From Limnomonas spitsbergensis (taxonomy: Eukaryota; Chlorophyta; Chlorophyceae; Chlamydomonadales), in NCBI GenBank assembly GCA_037349105.1, contig JAYJMM010000123.1, forward strand, positions 2,790,001 through 2,854,000: a stretch of DNA of 64,000 bases. The letters run 5' to 3'. Shown here piece by piece: positions 46,371 through 59,200 of this stretch; the stretch's first letter is position 1; every line of letters begins with the position of its first letter. The translations under genes were made by a program, and so were the position numbers. The notes under the pieces are model-generated. The model was not told the DNA's origin, did no database searches, and saw only the letters and a program-made list of their open reading frames with translations.

Positions 46371-47239
46371 TCACAGCGCGCTTAGCTCAAACCACTGTCG
46401 CAACAGGCCAGCCAGCGTCTGAGGCAGCGCTGCCACATCCCTCAACAGCACGTAGTACGGAAACGGGAAGGCGTCCATGTACTTAGTGAACACTGGCTTC
46501 CCGCCCTGAAAGCTGACAGTCTGCATGTCCATCAGGCTCCCGCCGGCCGCCGCCGCCGCACTGTCAAGCGCTAAGAAGGCCAGGCACACGCCCGGCCTCG
46601 CAGCCACCTCGCGCACCGCTGCCTTGAGCGACTCGCGCTCGTGGAAGCGCCCATCCGCCAGGATAATCACCAACTGGGACAAGTCCTGCGTTCCAGCTCC
46701 GATGCCGCCGGCCCCAACGCCGTGCTTGGCAACATCCAGGATGTGGCCCAGCCCTGCCATCAGCTCTGCAACCGGCGCGTCCGCAATGGTGCTCTCCCCC
46801 TGGAAGCGGAGGGCCGAGGCCAGCTTCGGGCCCACGGAGTCACTGAATGGGGTGTCCAGGGGGTGCAGGGGCACCACTCCGTCGCCACCTCCAAACTTGA
46901 TCACACCCACTTGTCCAACCTCCAACCTGCACAGGGGCCAACCAGGGAGAGGCCGGTGAGCACAGGCATACATGTGAAGATGCAGCCATACGAGGAGCCT
47001 AGCTACAGAGCAACGACGTAGGAAAACTAGGTTCCATGATGAGCCCCAGCCAGATGCCTCCCTTGCCAACCAGGACTAGCTTGAACGGTACCCCCTGCGG
47101 ACCCGATGCACCTCCTCCCCTTCCCACTCCCAGGCATCCACCTGGACATGGCTTTACAGATGAGGCTGAGTGACTCCAAGGCCACCCCTCCACACCCATT
47201 CTCCGCCATCGATCGGGAGTCATCCACCGCCAACACCAC
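46371..47239 (-). other. Midasin MIDAS/VWA domain (exons 18-19)
   Basis: About 218 residues at the C-terminus. DDSRSM supplies the metal-ion-dependent adhesion site DxSxS; VGVIKFGG and LVIILADGRFHE follow at the expected spacing, and the protein closes with KYMDAFPFPYYVLLRD and LLRQWFELSAL. In yeast Rea1 this domain binds the UBL domains of Rsa4 and Ytm1; the same role is expected here. All visible metal-coordinating residues of the DxSxS motif are present. Exon 18 ends at AG|GTGGAT (phase 2) and joins G|TTGGAG. Confidence 0.93.
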
Positions 47240-50200
47240 CTGTCAAGATAAGGAGGCAGGGCGCTCATCAACGGAAGCATGTGCAGGATCTAATTATATC
47301 AGTGCGAGATGAAAAGCAAGCTTACCATGCAGCCAGCATGCAGCTCAGGAGGGAGATCTTATGTACACTGGAAGATCCCCACAAGCATCATGCCGCAACA
47401 ACTATCAAGGCACCGGCAGGATTTTGATACTGATACTGCCGACAATTCACCCACCCAGATGACTCCGACCAGTTTTCAAAACATTTTCCCTCCATTTTAA
47501 TGTAGTAATGAATTGCTACGTTAATCCTCCTACCCAGCCCCACCTGATAGCGTCTCTTGTCTGGACGGCTGCGTCGCATCCAGATCTTGTCCTTCCGGAA
47601 GTGGCTCGCAATGTACGAAATCACTTTCTTCATGTTGATCCGTTTCCCTGGGGGCGCATACAAGCAAGGGGTCAAATAAATTGAGGTGGCAAGAAGTGTG
47701 AGAGGCAATCCAAAGTCTCCACCGGCCTTTTCCGGAGTACCTGCCAAGCACCCTTCATGTACACGTTTTGTCTGTGTCAGCTTGTTCGCAGCCACTTACC
47801 CGTCTTGTAGTCCCCAGCCATCTTGCTAGCCAGCGTCGGCTCCAGAATCAGCCGCAGCTGCTCCGTCAGCTCGGAAGCCAGGCCGGCGGTCAGGGCTTCA
47901 CACCGAGACCACACCTCGCCACCATACCGCTGCAGCGCCTCATCCGCCGACACGGACGCCTCCACAGCTCCAGCCGCCGCCTCGCGCAGCTGTGCATCCA
48001 ACTCCCGCCGCAGCTCAGAGACCTCCTCGGCATCCAGCGGGACCGCAGGGGCCTTCTGGTCCAGGGCCTCCTCTCCCTCCGCCTGATCCAGAGCCAGACG
48101 GGCTACGGAGCTGCTCAGCGCTCGGTCATCCTCGCCAGCAACTCCTGTGTCCATGTCGGCGGTCGCGCCTGCAACCTCCTCCTCGGGCTGACACAGCTTG
48201 TCCTCCTGGGCAGCCTGTCCCAAGCTGTCCAGCAGCGCCTGCCGCCTGGCTGCCTCAGCCTCCAAGGCTGCTGCCTCTGCAGCTGCCTCCGCTTCATCAG
48301 CATTCCCCTGGGCAGCGTCCTCGCGGCCTGGTTGCTTGGGCGCAGCCGTCGACTTGGACGCCTTGCTGCCACCGCCCCACTTGCGGGGAGCAGACCCTGA
48401 CGCAGGTTCACTCTGCTTGGCCTCGCCCTCTGCGCCGTCACCATCCTCCCCAGCGCCTGCGCTAGCGTCCATGTCTTGCTCCGCCTGAGCAGCTGCGGCC
48501 GCATCATCCAGCCCCTCATGCTCACCATCCTCTTGCTGCTGTTGCTGTTGGTGCACATCCAAGCTCTCCAGCCCGCCGGCCTGCTCCTCGGTGGCGGGAG
48601 CAAGAGCTTGAGTGTCGCCGTCACGCAGCTGCTCCTCGGCGTGGAGGAACTGGTGCTGCAGGGCGTTGCTGCCAACTTGCTCCTCGGCTGCGCTAGGGTC
48701 GTGCACAGCAGCCTCATCAGCATCGTCTGCACAGCAACAAGAGGAGGATAGTTCAGAGCCAGCGGTAGATTCTCGATCAGGCAAGTCGGAATGCCGCACA
48801 TTCAGCCTGCCCTGTTCTCACCCCCCAAATTGGACAACACACCCTTGCAGAGCCTGCCACACAAATTTGTGGCCTATGACAACAGGATGGGACTGTGTGG
48901 GTGTAGAGGAGGAGGAATTGCAATGGGGGTCAAATACATCCACCTTCATTTAGCAACACCGGGACCCTTTTTGAACATGCTGCTAAAATAAGCATATCAA
49001 AAGGCCCTTTCTCCTATGCAATCGCCACTTTCTCTCTTCCGACCGCCACTTTCTGCCCCGCAGACACACAAGCGGTCCAGCACCCCAGCACCCACCCTCA
49101 TGCGGCTCATTGGCATCGTGCGACACAGACAGGTCTGCTCGCCAGCGCTCCAGTGCATCCCCGAGGCTGCGTAGTGGGTTGGGCTGGGCGCGCGCCTGCT
49201 GCCGCCGCTGTCGCTCCCTCTCCTTCTCCCCAGCTGCATCCTCTCCGCCGGCTTCGCCACTGGCCTGCAAGGGCGCAGGTGCACCCTGCTCATTGGCGCT
49301 GGACAGGCCGGCTGCACCCTGGTGGGACTTGGGAGCAGATTCCGGTGCCGCGGCATCGGCGGCCCCCTCTGCTATCTCGTCCTCCTTGCCCTCCTCCTCA
49401 GGCTTCTCCTCCTCGGCCTGTACACCCTTGGCCTGCCCGGTACTGGCAGCAGAGGGTGCAGCTGCAGAGGCGACGCCTTGCGGGCCGGCCTGCTGCTGCT
49501 CCCGCGGCCCTTCCTCCTTGGGCTCCTCTTGGCCTGCGTGGGCCAGGGCCGCATCCTCATCGCCTTCCTTCTTCTCCTCCGCGGGCGCGTCCTCCTCCTG
49601 GTCGGGGTCGATCATGCCCATGCCGCTGTCGGGCGGCGCCTCAGCATTATCGTCAGCCTGGTTCTCTGCGCCGGCAGCGTCTTGCGCATCCCCAGGCTTA
49701 TCTTGGTCCATGTCATCGCCTCCGTCAGCGGGACCATCCACGTCCATAGCATCACCCGCCGCTTCAGGTTCAACAGGGGGCGCGTTGTCGCCACCCTCGT
49801 CTCCATCGGGCGCTGCCTCCGCCCCCTTCTCCTCCTCCTCCGGGCCGCCTGCAGCCTCCTCCTTCTCCGCACCGCCCGGCTTCTCCTTCTCTGCAGCACC
49901 CTCGGGTCCATTCTCCTCCCCATCCTCGGCCCCCTTCTCCTCCTGCGGCTTCTCTTCGTCCTCGGCCCCGTCTAGGTTGAGGTTCTCGGGCAGCTCCATC
50001 TCCTCCTCAGGCGCCTCAGGCTTCGCGAAGTGCTTGTCCTCATACTTGTCGTCAATGTCATCATTGATGCGGCCCTCCTCCTCCGCCTCCTCATCCACCT
50101 CCATCTTCTCCTCCTCGGGCCCCTCGCCACCCTCCTGCTTTTGTTTTTGTTTCTCCTTCTTCTTCTCCTCCTTGCCCTTGTCCTGCTTCTTGTCATCCTT

Positions 50201-53200
50201 GGGCTTGTCCGGGTCCTCCTCGCCCCCTGCCGCATAATCGAGATCCGTCTTGTCCTCAACCTGAACAAAAGGGGGAGAGGGGGAGGGGGGCAATCAGCAA
50301 GGTTCAACCGCACTTCAACATTGGAGCTTAATTGGAAGAGACAGGGACAAGGAAAGCCATTCAAGAATTCAGCAGTCTTCGGGGGTGGACGATTGGTGGA
50401 CGAGGATACCCAGAACATACGGGAGGAATATGTTGACACACACAAATCAAGGAGGCAGACCATAGACCTAGGGGAGCTGCACAAAATAAGTGGACCAGCA
50501 GCCTAGGCTCAGGAATTCAATACCTACATCAAACACACCACAGCCTGTCTCCCTGGTATTAAATATCAACCAGGAGTTGGTTTCATACATTCAACGTAAG
50601 AAATACCACTTGAAGCGAAGGCTTGTATGGCTCAACGATTCATCTTCCGCATCGAGAGCCTGCACACCTGCGCACAAGAAGCCGCCCTTTTCATACCTGC
50701 AGGGGTGCATCCTTTTCATACTTCTCATCTGGCTTGTCGGGCTTGTCCTTGCGGTCCTCATCACCCCACATCTTCTCATCCACAACCTGATCGAGGCATG
50801 AGGGGGAGAGGTTAGGGTTGGGCAGTCATCAGAGGGCAGCAGAGGCTGGAGGCAGAGGGCACAATCACTGAGCTCACAACCCACTATCCACACCCAGCCT
50901 CAACCCCCCCAGCTACTGTTCCATCCTTGAGTCTAAGGTTCAGGTTTCAAAGGAGCTTGTTCTTGACTCTACACCTCCCCTGCTTCACCTCCCCTGCTAC
51001 AACTCTTGCTTCTTCATCTTCACCTCCTGCTGCTGTACCTAAACCCATGTGTACCTCACTTCAGTGCTTCGGTAGCCCTCAGCCCCTCACTCGGCTCATC
51101 TACTACACGTCTACTCATCACCCAAAAGCTATGCCCCATGCACACGCCCTTCACACCTCCCCCCTGTCCATCCTCCTCCCCCCTGCCCCTCACGCCCTTC
51201 ACACCTCCCCCCTGTCCATCCTCCTCCCCCCTGTCCAGCCTCATCCTCTGCCCCCACAATGCCCCTTGCGCTTGCCCCCCTCGCTCTCACCTCTTGATTA
51301 TCCCCAAGGTCTTCTCCCATCTGCTGCTCAATGCGGTCGTCATCCCCCTCCTCCTCCTCAGAGGGCTCATTGTCTCCGTCCTCATCCTTGGGAGCATCCA
51401 CATCTTCAAGCTGGCCCTCAAAGTCATCGTTCATCTCAATGCCCTTAGGATGAATAATTTGGGGAGATCCGTAATGGTGAGCTACCGGTAAGGGAACAAA
51501 AGATAAGGTGGTAGTCCCGCTGCCCCTCCCACAAACCTCGTCCTTGTCCCCCACTGCCATGTCCCGTCCTATATAACACCTCGCACAATTCAGCAGTTCA
51601 GCACCCTTACCGCCTGCCAGCCACCCTGCTGTTGTGTTCAGCCGCATCATTTCTGTAAGTTTGTCTCAACATGCCAGCCATTAGAGGAAGAGTCTCTTTT
51701 CTTTGATCCCTGCACACACACGTCTGACCTTCTCCACCCCCTTACCCCTGCCTCTCATGTGATATATATATATATATATCACGTATATAAATAATATATA
51801 CCTACCGTATCTCGATATATATATACATATACATATTCCTCTCCCCCCACCTTGGCCTGGTCTTCCTCCTTTGGTCCATCATCCTGCTCATGTTCCTCTT
51901 TCTTGGCTCCGGGCTCCTTCTTCTGCTCCGCCCCCAGGAGCTGGTCCTCATCCTTGATCTGGTCACTGATGTCCTTGGCACCCTTGGTGTCCCCGTCACC
52001 CAGGCCAGTGCCCTGTAAACAAGAGGGGGGCAGGGGCGATTCTGGGACAGCGGGGCAACAACAATGGAGTGGGACCACAGTACATTGGACAGGTAGCTGA
52101 GAAGCCGGCACAAGGAATGGATGGGGGCACAGTGCATTGGACAGGTAGCTGAGAAGCCGGCAGAAGGAATGGATGGGGGCACAGTGCATTGGACAGGTAG
52201 CTGAGAAGCCGGCGGACGGATGGAGGAGGGCCATATGGTAGCAAAGCACCTGCGAACTGCTTGCGAACTGCCAGCTGTTGTTCAGTGCCAACACTGGACT
52301 CCACCATGCAGACTGGTACACAAGCTCATAACCCGGCTTGCGTGAGAAAGCCCCCAAAGGTATGGCCAGAGCTGTGACCAGACAGAGAGTGCCACACTAC
52401 GCAGTTCAGGATCTAGCCAATATGATTGTGCAGTACAAGATCCAGGCCAATGTACCGCGCAGTTCAAGAGCCAGACAAAATAATGCGCGGCACCGGTTCC
52501 AGAATAAAGGACCCTGTACAGGTTCCGGACCCTGTGGCCACCAGCGAGACCTGCCTCACCTCAGCCTCCTTGAATTCTCCAGGACCGTCCTTGCCCTCCA
52601 CCGCCTCTCCCTCGGGCATGCAGTAGCCCTCGCAAACCAACGAGCTACAGATAGCGGTACAGATGTACGCCAGCTTGGCAGTGGCCTTGTGCAGCGACAG
52701 CGCCGGCAGGCACCACTGCTGCAGCGCAGCCGCGACCAGCCGCAGAGCGGGCGCCAAACGACCTAGCCGCGCAGCCAGGGCAACCACATGCTGCTGACGA
52801 GACTTGGTCGCTTCTGCCTCCCCCTCGCCCGTGGGCGAGGCAGCGGCCGCGAGGTCGCTCGCAGTTGATAAGTCTCGCATCGCATCCGAGACAGATGAGG
52901 TAACCTCCAACACATGACGTAATCCCACACCTCGCTCCCATTTCCGGGTCCAGTCAGGAATGGTGTCGGGTTTCGAAGCACCGTCCACTGTCTCAGAGGA
53001 AGCAGCAGCAGCAGCTGCAGCCGCTACAGAGGCGTCGGTCGGCACAGCTGTGGCCGCCGCCATACCCTGGGCCCACAGAAGCACCGACTTAATAGCAGCG
53101 TCCAGCTGGTCCTCCGTGCCAGTTGTACTACCGCCTTCAACCTGGCACGGCGGCGGTGCCAGGCTGTCAGCCGCAGTCTGTGCAAGCTCACCCCGGGAGC

Positions 53201-56200
53201 TGAAGCTGGACGACTCAGCCACTGCCTGCCCCAGCTCCAGAACCACCTTTTGCAGCCCCGGCGGGGTGAGCGCGCCCGAGCTCAGTGGCATCAAGGCAGC
53301 TGCCTCGGCGTGAACCACGCACAGCTGGCGGTGGTTGTCGGTCAGCAGCTGCCAGGCAGCTGCCGAGACCCAGGCACAGTCGCCTGCACCTCCCTCCGAG
53401 GGCTCCCCAGGCATTGCAGCAGTGGCGGGCAGCCGGCATTGAAGCGCCTGCGCCTCGAGCGCCGCCCGGCAGCGCTCCAAGGAGTCAGCCCATACTTCAC
53501 ACTTTGGTGCTGCAGCTGCCAGCTGCTGCTGCTGTTGTCCCGGTACGGCTCCTACGTCCCGCAGCGCAGCCAGCAGCATGGACTGCTCGCGGGTTAGCAG
53601 AGACAGCCGCTCCATACTGCGCTGCTGCGCCGCCATCCAGCTCAGAGCCAGGCCCTGTGGTGGCACCTGCACTCTCTTTGTGCCCACCTCTTCCAAGCCT
53701 GACACAGAGGCTGGGGCAGCAGCAAGTTCCTCCAGCCATACCGATGCCCTGAGCAGACGCGCGTATGCCGCTGCTGATCTACCGAGGGCTTCCCGCTGCC
53801 GGCGGCAGAGATACATGGAGTGCTCGCAAAGCCTCATTGCTGCAGTGGCCTCGCCACCGCTGACATCGCGGTGTGGGGTGATGGCTGCAGCCTGCAGCTT
53901 CTGCAGCCGTGCCATCGCACGGTAGTAGTACACGTCTGAGCGTGACCACAGCGCACGCCCGGCCTCGAGCGCCTCGGGAGCTACCGGCTGTTGCTGCTGC
54001 CCAGGCTCCGCATGCAGCAAGCAGGCGAGCACTGCATCCCCTGGTGGTGTGTGCTTGAACCACGAAGACGCAGAGCGGTCGTGCGCAGGCACCGCGGATG
54101 CTCGGCGGCTCAGCCCAAGCTCGGCCAGCGCCTGGAGCAGGTCCGACAGTGCCTTGCGTTTGCGTAGCCGGGCGCCCTTTGAAACGTCCGAACGTAGCTC
54201 AGAGGCACGCACTGCGGCTGAGGTGGAGACCTCCTCGATCGCCTCATGGGGGAGCAGCGCAGGGAGGGGCACGCGGGCAGAGGTGTCCTCGTCCCCCAAT
54301 AAGTCCTCTGCTGGCTCATCCGTGGGCAGCACAGGTGCGGTCGTTGCAGTCACCAGAGAGGCAGTGAGCACCTTAGCCAGCTGAGAGGTCAGCTTGGGTA
54401 ACCGGGCACTGTAAGAGGAACCAACGGAGGGTGCTGCAGCGGGCAGACAGGGCAACACATGCAGGGCCGCCTGCGCGACAGCAGCGTCGCAGAACACCGA
54501 CCATGCCAGGCGGTTGGTCTGGCCCCCCGCCAGGTCCATGGCCGCTGCAGCCTTCCCCGTGCCCTCATCTGCGTCCATGCCCAGCACTGGGGCCTCGGAG
54601 AGCTGGCCGGCAGCGGGAGCCGGTTTCTTGGCCGCTGCCGCTTTTGGAGCTGCATCACTGTCCCGCGCTACTGCTGCAGCTGCCGCTGCAGACAGCTCCT
54701 GGACGCCCATACCCCGCAGGGCCTCAGCCATGACCACTGCCAGGGGCTGCTTCATCGCATCCTCAGCACGACGCCTCAGTCTGCAGGGGATGGGTGGGGG
54801 GGGCCGAGTGGAGAGGTCACCGGGTGCAAAGGTACACAATCACCACACAGGGTATCAACATTGATGCAGCTGCTCATGGCCTCATGGGTCAATTTATCAC
54901 TACACAGTATTCACAGAATGTCCCCCAAAGAAACCCACACTTCAACCGCACCGTCTTACCTAGAAAATCTAATTCCAACCGCGTCAGGGCCCTCCCGGTG
55001 CAGACACCAGTGATTGCTTTTCGAAGGCACCAACTCTGTACAAACCAACAGCACATCACACCCTGCCTGGGTGTGATAGTCCCCCCAGGAATGGCTCACC
55101 TGTGGAGGTAGCGCTGCGCCTTCTCAGCCGAGGCTCGCATTGCATAGAAGCCACGATCCTCCCACTTAGCCAATGCGATGAAGCCCTGAGAGGAACATAA
55201 AGGAGTGTGAGTGGAGGAAGCGTCTCATTCGAGGTCTGACCAACCCGGGCTCATGGGTCTGCTCACGTTTAATAGGACCCTGCCTGCTCGCCACCTGCAT
55301 CATGTTTGACAACCTGCCCCCGATCCTTTCAGTTTCTGAGGTGCTTGCTGGCCACCGCTTGCCTCATATTCTACAACCTGCACCCAGGTCCTGAGAGTCC
55401 ATCCCCCCCCCTTGACAGCATCACTTGACAGATGCAGGAAATCAAGGACAAGGTCTTAGGCTACAGAATTTCAAACCCAGCGCGGTACATCTCTGCCATC
55501 CGTCCAATCAGTATTTTCCCCCTCTGCCTGCCTAGCTCCCCTCACCCGCCCTCTGCCTGCCTAGCCCCCCTCACCCGCCCTCTACCTGCCTAGCCCCCCT
55601 CACCCGCCCTCTACCTGCCTAGCCCCCCTCACCCGCCCTCTGCCTGCCTAGCCCCCCTCACCCGCCCTCTGCCTGCCTAGCCCCCCTCACCCGCCCTCTG
55701 TCTAACCAGAAACCCTCACCCGCCCTCTGTCTAACCAGAAACCCTCACCACTGTCCTATCAACATCCCTCCTTTCCACCATCCACCCAGCTCACACAACC
55801 TCCCCCATACCCTCTCCCCCCCATACCTGCAAGTCGCGCTCGAGTGGAGTCAAGCCCGCCTCGATCCAGCGCCGAACAGCCGGGGAGAATTGCCGATAGT
55901 ACTGCACCATGTTGGCCAGCGCCGCCACAGTGGCAGCGAGCACACCCGCTGACACTCCACACGCAGCCTGGCCAGCACCCGAAGGACCAGCAGCAGCAGC
56001 AGCCAGTCGCAGAGACAAGTGGCTGTGGAAGCTGGACAGAAGCCGCAGCCGAGCGTCAAATTCGCCAATGGTGGACGTCTGGACAAAGGCCTCGAGCGCT
56101 GATGCCGTGCGGCGGTAGCGCTTCTCATCTGCAGCCTGGCTGCAGGCCACCGCCGTGGCAGCAGGCTCTGCAGCCTCAGTGTCCTCAGGGGCCTCCTGCT

Positions 56201-59200
56201 CCAAGCCAAGGACCAGTAGGCCGTACAGGTGGAACCAGCTGCGGCGTGCGCCGGCAGCATGGCTACGGAGGACCTGCAGGAGGGGATCAGGGGCGATGTG
56301 GCATGAGAGCAGAGAGGCAGGACGTTTCTCTTCCCTATCCGTTTGACACAGCTGTTTCACATCACCTACATGGTGCGGGGTGAGGCGTGCAATGCCAGGC
56401 ATGCTGTAAAACAAAGCAGCCCTGGCCCTAGCCCTTCCCCTGTCTTACACATGCATTAAGCTCTCCAACCTCCTTCATAGTTCTCTCTGAGCCAACACAA
56501 TCAAACGGCAAGGACATTGCCCTCCCCAGTTTCATCACCCTCAGGCACATGGGCCAGCTTTTAAGTATCTGGTATCAACAATAACACACTCTCCTCCCAC
56601 CATGTTAACATACCTGCTTGAGCGTGGTTCGCCAGCTGGCGAGCTCGAGCTGCCTCCATCGTGTGGCCAAGGCCGCAACAACATGCAGCTGTGCCGAGAT
56701 GGAGACAAACTTGGCAGCTGTCTCCTCCCACACCTGGCCAAAATAGAAACACAGGAGAGAGATGACAGTCAGCAGCAGCAGCAGCAGCTCATCGCCTGAC
56801 CATCTACCCTCAAGATTTCGCCCTGAGAACATAGTGTGAATGCATTTACACATTTACGCCTGCCCTCCACGCCTCCCAAACCCACGCCTCCCAAACCAAC
56901 GACCCCTTTACCCACTCCAGCTGCCCTCAACGCCTCTCACCTGTGCGCGTGCAAGCAGCAGCTCCAGCCCTGTCAGAGCTGTCTTAAGCGGTGCCGTTGC
57001 CGGCAGCACCAGGCAGCGTGCCGCGATGGCCACCAGCTGCAGCAGCACAGGGTGGTCGGGGTAGTCCGCCAAGAGGGCACGCAGCCGGCTGTCCACATCA
57101 GCAACGGGGGCCTGCAGTACATCATGAGACCATCAGGTCAGCAGTCAGCAGGGCAACCGGGTGGCAGCATGTCACAAAGCATAGGGGCCTGAGCCAAGCG
57201 GGCGGATAGCATGTGGGCAGCGGGCAGATAGCATGAGGGCAGTTAGCATATGGGCCATTGGGCACTGGGCAGATGGCAAAGTAAAGGCTACCAAGGGATT
57301 GGAAGTTTTTGCTGGCCTCAGGCTTGCATGGCTCAGCTGGACATCAACCCTCCATCCCTTTTCGTTGCAATAGGCCGCTGATTCAAGGCGATCACTGCAA
57401 GGCAGCCATCCTAGTGCAGCTGCAGGACAGGGCTTCCATCATCTCTAGGCATACTACATGCTGAGACAGGAGGATAGAAATTTGATCATCTTACATTGCT
57501 AACCCTCCAGTGCACCCCAGCCCAGCCCCCTCCACTGTCCCCCCCCCCTCCCTCCGCACCTGTAACAGCGAGATCTCCTCAACACAGGCACCATTGATGT
57601 CCACCCCACCGTCGACCGCCTCCTGATCCGCTTCATCACCCTCATCCGGCGACATGACCCACGCAGCGGCAGCCGAGGTGGCCGCCTTGCGCGACTTCTT
57701 GCGCCCCGGCTTAACCCCAGGGCCAGCAGCCGCTGCCGCCGATGTCGCTGCGGGTGCCTTCCCCAGCTCCTTGCTCATCAGGCAGGCCCTCATCAGGTGG
57801 CCAGTCTGAGCAGACGAGTCCAGCTCCGCCCCGACAGCACCGCCCAGCCAGCCAATCAGCTGCGCGCCCAGCTCATAAGAAAGCTTGAAGGAGCGGGTCA
57901 CCCCGCGGGGTCCCAGCCAGCGCTCTCGCGCAGCCCGCTGCCCAGCCAGCAGCAACGCGGCCTGTGAGGGCGCCATGTGCTGCCTCTGCTGTCGCTCCAC
58001 CGTCATCACCGCCGCAGAGTAGACAGCAACCAGATCCTCAAGCAGCTCCCCTTCGAGCAGCTGCCGGGCAGCTGCTGTGCGCGCCTGGGCCTCTGATGCC
58101 ATAGGCTGTCCGTCTGCGTCAGGCAGCTCAGGCCTCTTGATGACGTTGCCATGCTCGTCCATGGGGTCAGGAGGGCCTCCGTCATCATCAGCGGGGACGA
58201 GGTCGGCAAAGGCGGCCCAAGGGTTGAGGTTGCGGGTCTTGAAGTCATCCTCATCGTCTTCCTGCGCGGGAGGATCAGGCGGTAGCCACAAGCAGGTCAA
58301 TAATATGAGCTGGAGGATGCCATTAATGGTGTAAGGACAATCCTGGTCAAGAGAGTGGCCAGGGGCAGCAGGGGGTACACGAAGGCAGGCTTCTCAACCA
58401 GCCCAGGGTAAGCAAGACTAGCCGAAACAGGCCCAAAAGGGGCAAGCTTGAGGGGAAAGCAATGTTTTTTTAGTGATTGGGCTTGGGGATCTGTCCTTGG
58501 AATGAATGACCCAGGGAGCAAGAGGGCTGGGCTCCACAGGCAAAGTAAGACGCAAGGGTTTGATGTGTGGGTGCTTTTCTTGCCGTGATGAGCGGGGAGC
58601 CTCAAAACAGGCGGACTTGACCCTGTACAAACATGATCCTCAACTTCGTGCATTACCAGAGGGCTAAAGATATATTACAGGAGGGCCATATGCTCATAGG
58701 GTACAGAACAGTGGGTCTATCCCCTATGTTACAAGGGCTTGAGAATTTCACAAACAGGTGTGTGCCTGTGTGACAAGGAGGTTTGAGGGGGGGAGGTATC
58801 CTTTTTATTTTCCCTCTTACAGGCAGGCCCTGCCTCACCTCCTGTGACTTGATGTTGGTGCTGCGGTCCTTGTTCTTGTACACCTCAGCCTCCTCAGCCG
58901 CGCGAGCCTCCTCAAAGGCCTGCAGCTGCTGCCAGGCACCATGCAGCTGATCCCACAGCCCCTCCAGCCTAAACAGGCCACCCAGGGAGGGAGACGACGA
59001 CGAGGCGCTGGCAGCGGAGTCCCCCCGCAGCGACAAGTCCAGCCCGCTGCTCTCAACAGCAGCGCCAGATGTCGAGAGCACCTCCCTGCATGCCACGTGC
59101 ATGGCCACCCTCAGCGCCTGCAGTCGGGCGCTGTAGCTGGCAGACTCGTAGATCTTGGACAGCGTGTTGGTGTCCAGGTGGGGCGGGGCGGATGAGCGGG

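Larger units (their letters stand above)
47800..52012 (-). other. Midasin acidic D/E-rich region (exons 12-16)
   Basis: Roughly 830 residues. It starts with DISDQIKDEDQLLG, continues with GIEMNDDFEG, EKMWGDEDRKD and a long Glu/Asp/Ala/Gly/Pro tract in the 388-codon exon 49096-50260, and ends with DTQALAPATEEQ and a Gln/Ala/Glu segment before the GKRINMKKV block. Such a flexible acidic tether between linker and MIDAS domain is standard for midasin. The strong purine/pyrimidine bias makes the opposite strand open for hundreds of codons, which is a shadow. Confidence 0.9.

Noticed and set aside
46641..47021. 126-codon plus frame opposite the MIDAS domain
   Set aside because: Antisense of the most strongly recognised part of midasin.
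47768..48465. Plus-strand open frames of 157-210 codons
   Set aside because: Shadows of midasin exon 47800-48726, low complexity, and the minus-strand frame matches midasin signatures.
49110..50237. 375-codon Ser-rich open frame on the plus strand
   Set aside because: It is the complement of the acidic midasin exon, where GAG/GAC/GCC codons read as CTC/GTC/GGC; no independent signal.
53250..54864. Several plus-strand frames over the 2.2-kb midasin exon
   Set aside because: Antisense shadows of a GC-rich exon; the minus frame is continuous for 740 codons and joins in phase on both sides.
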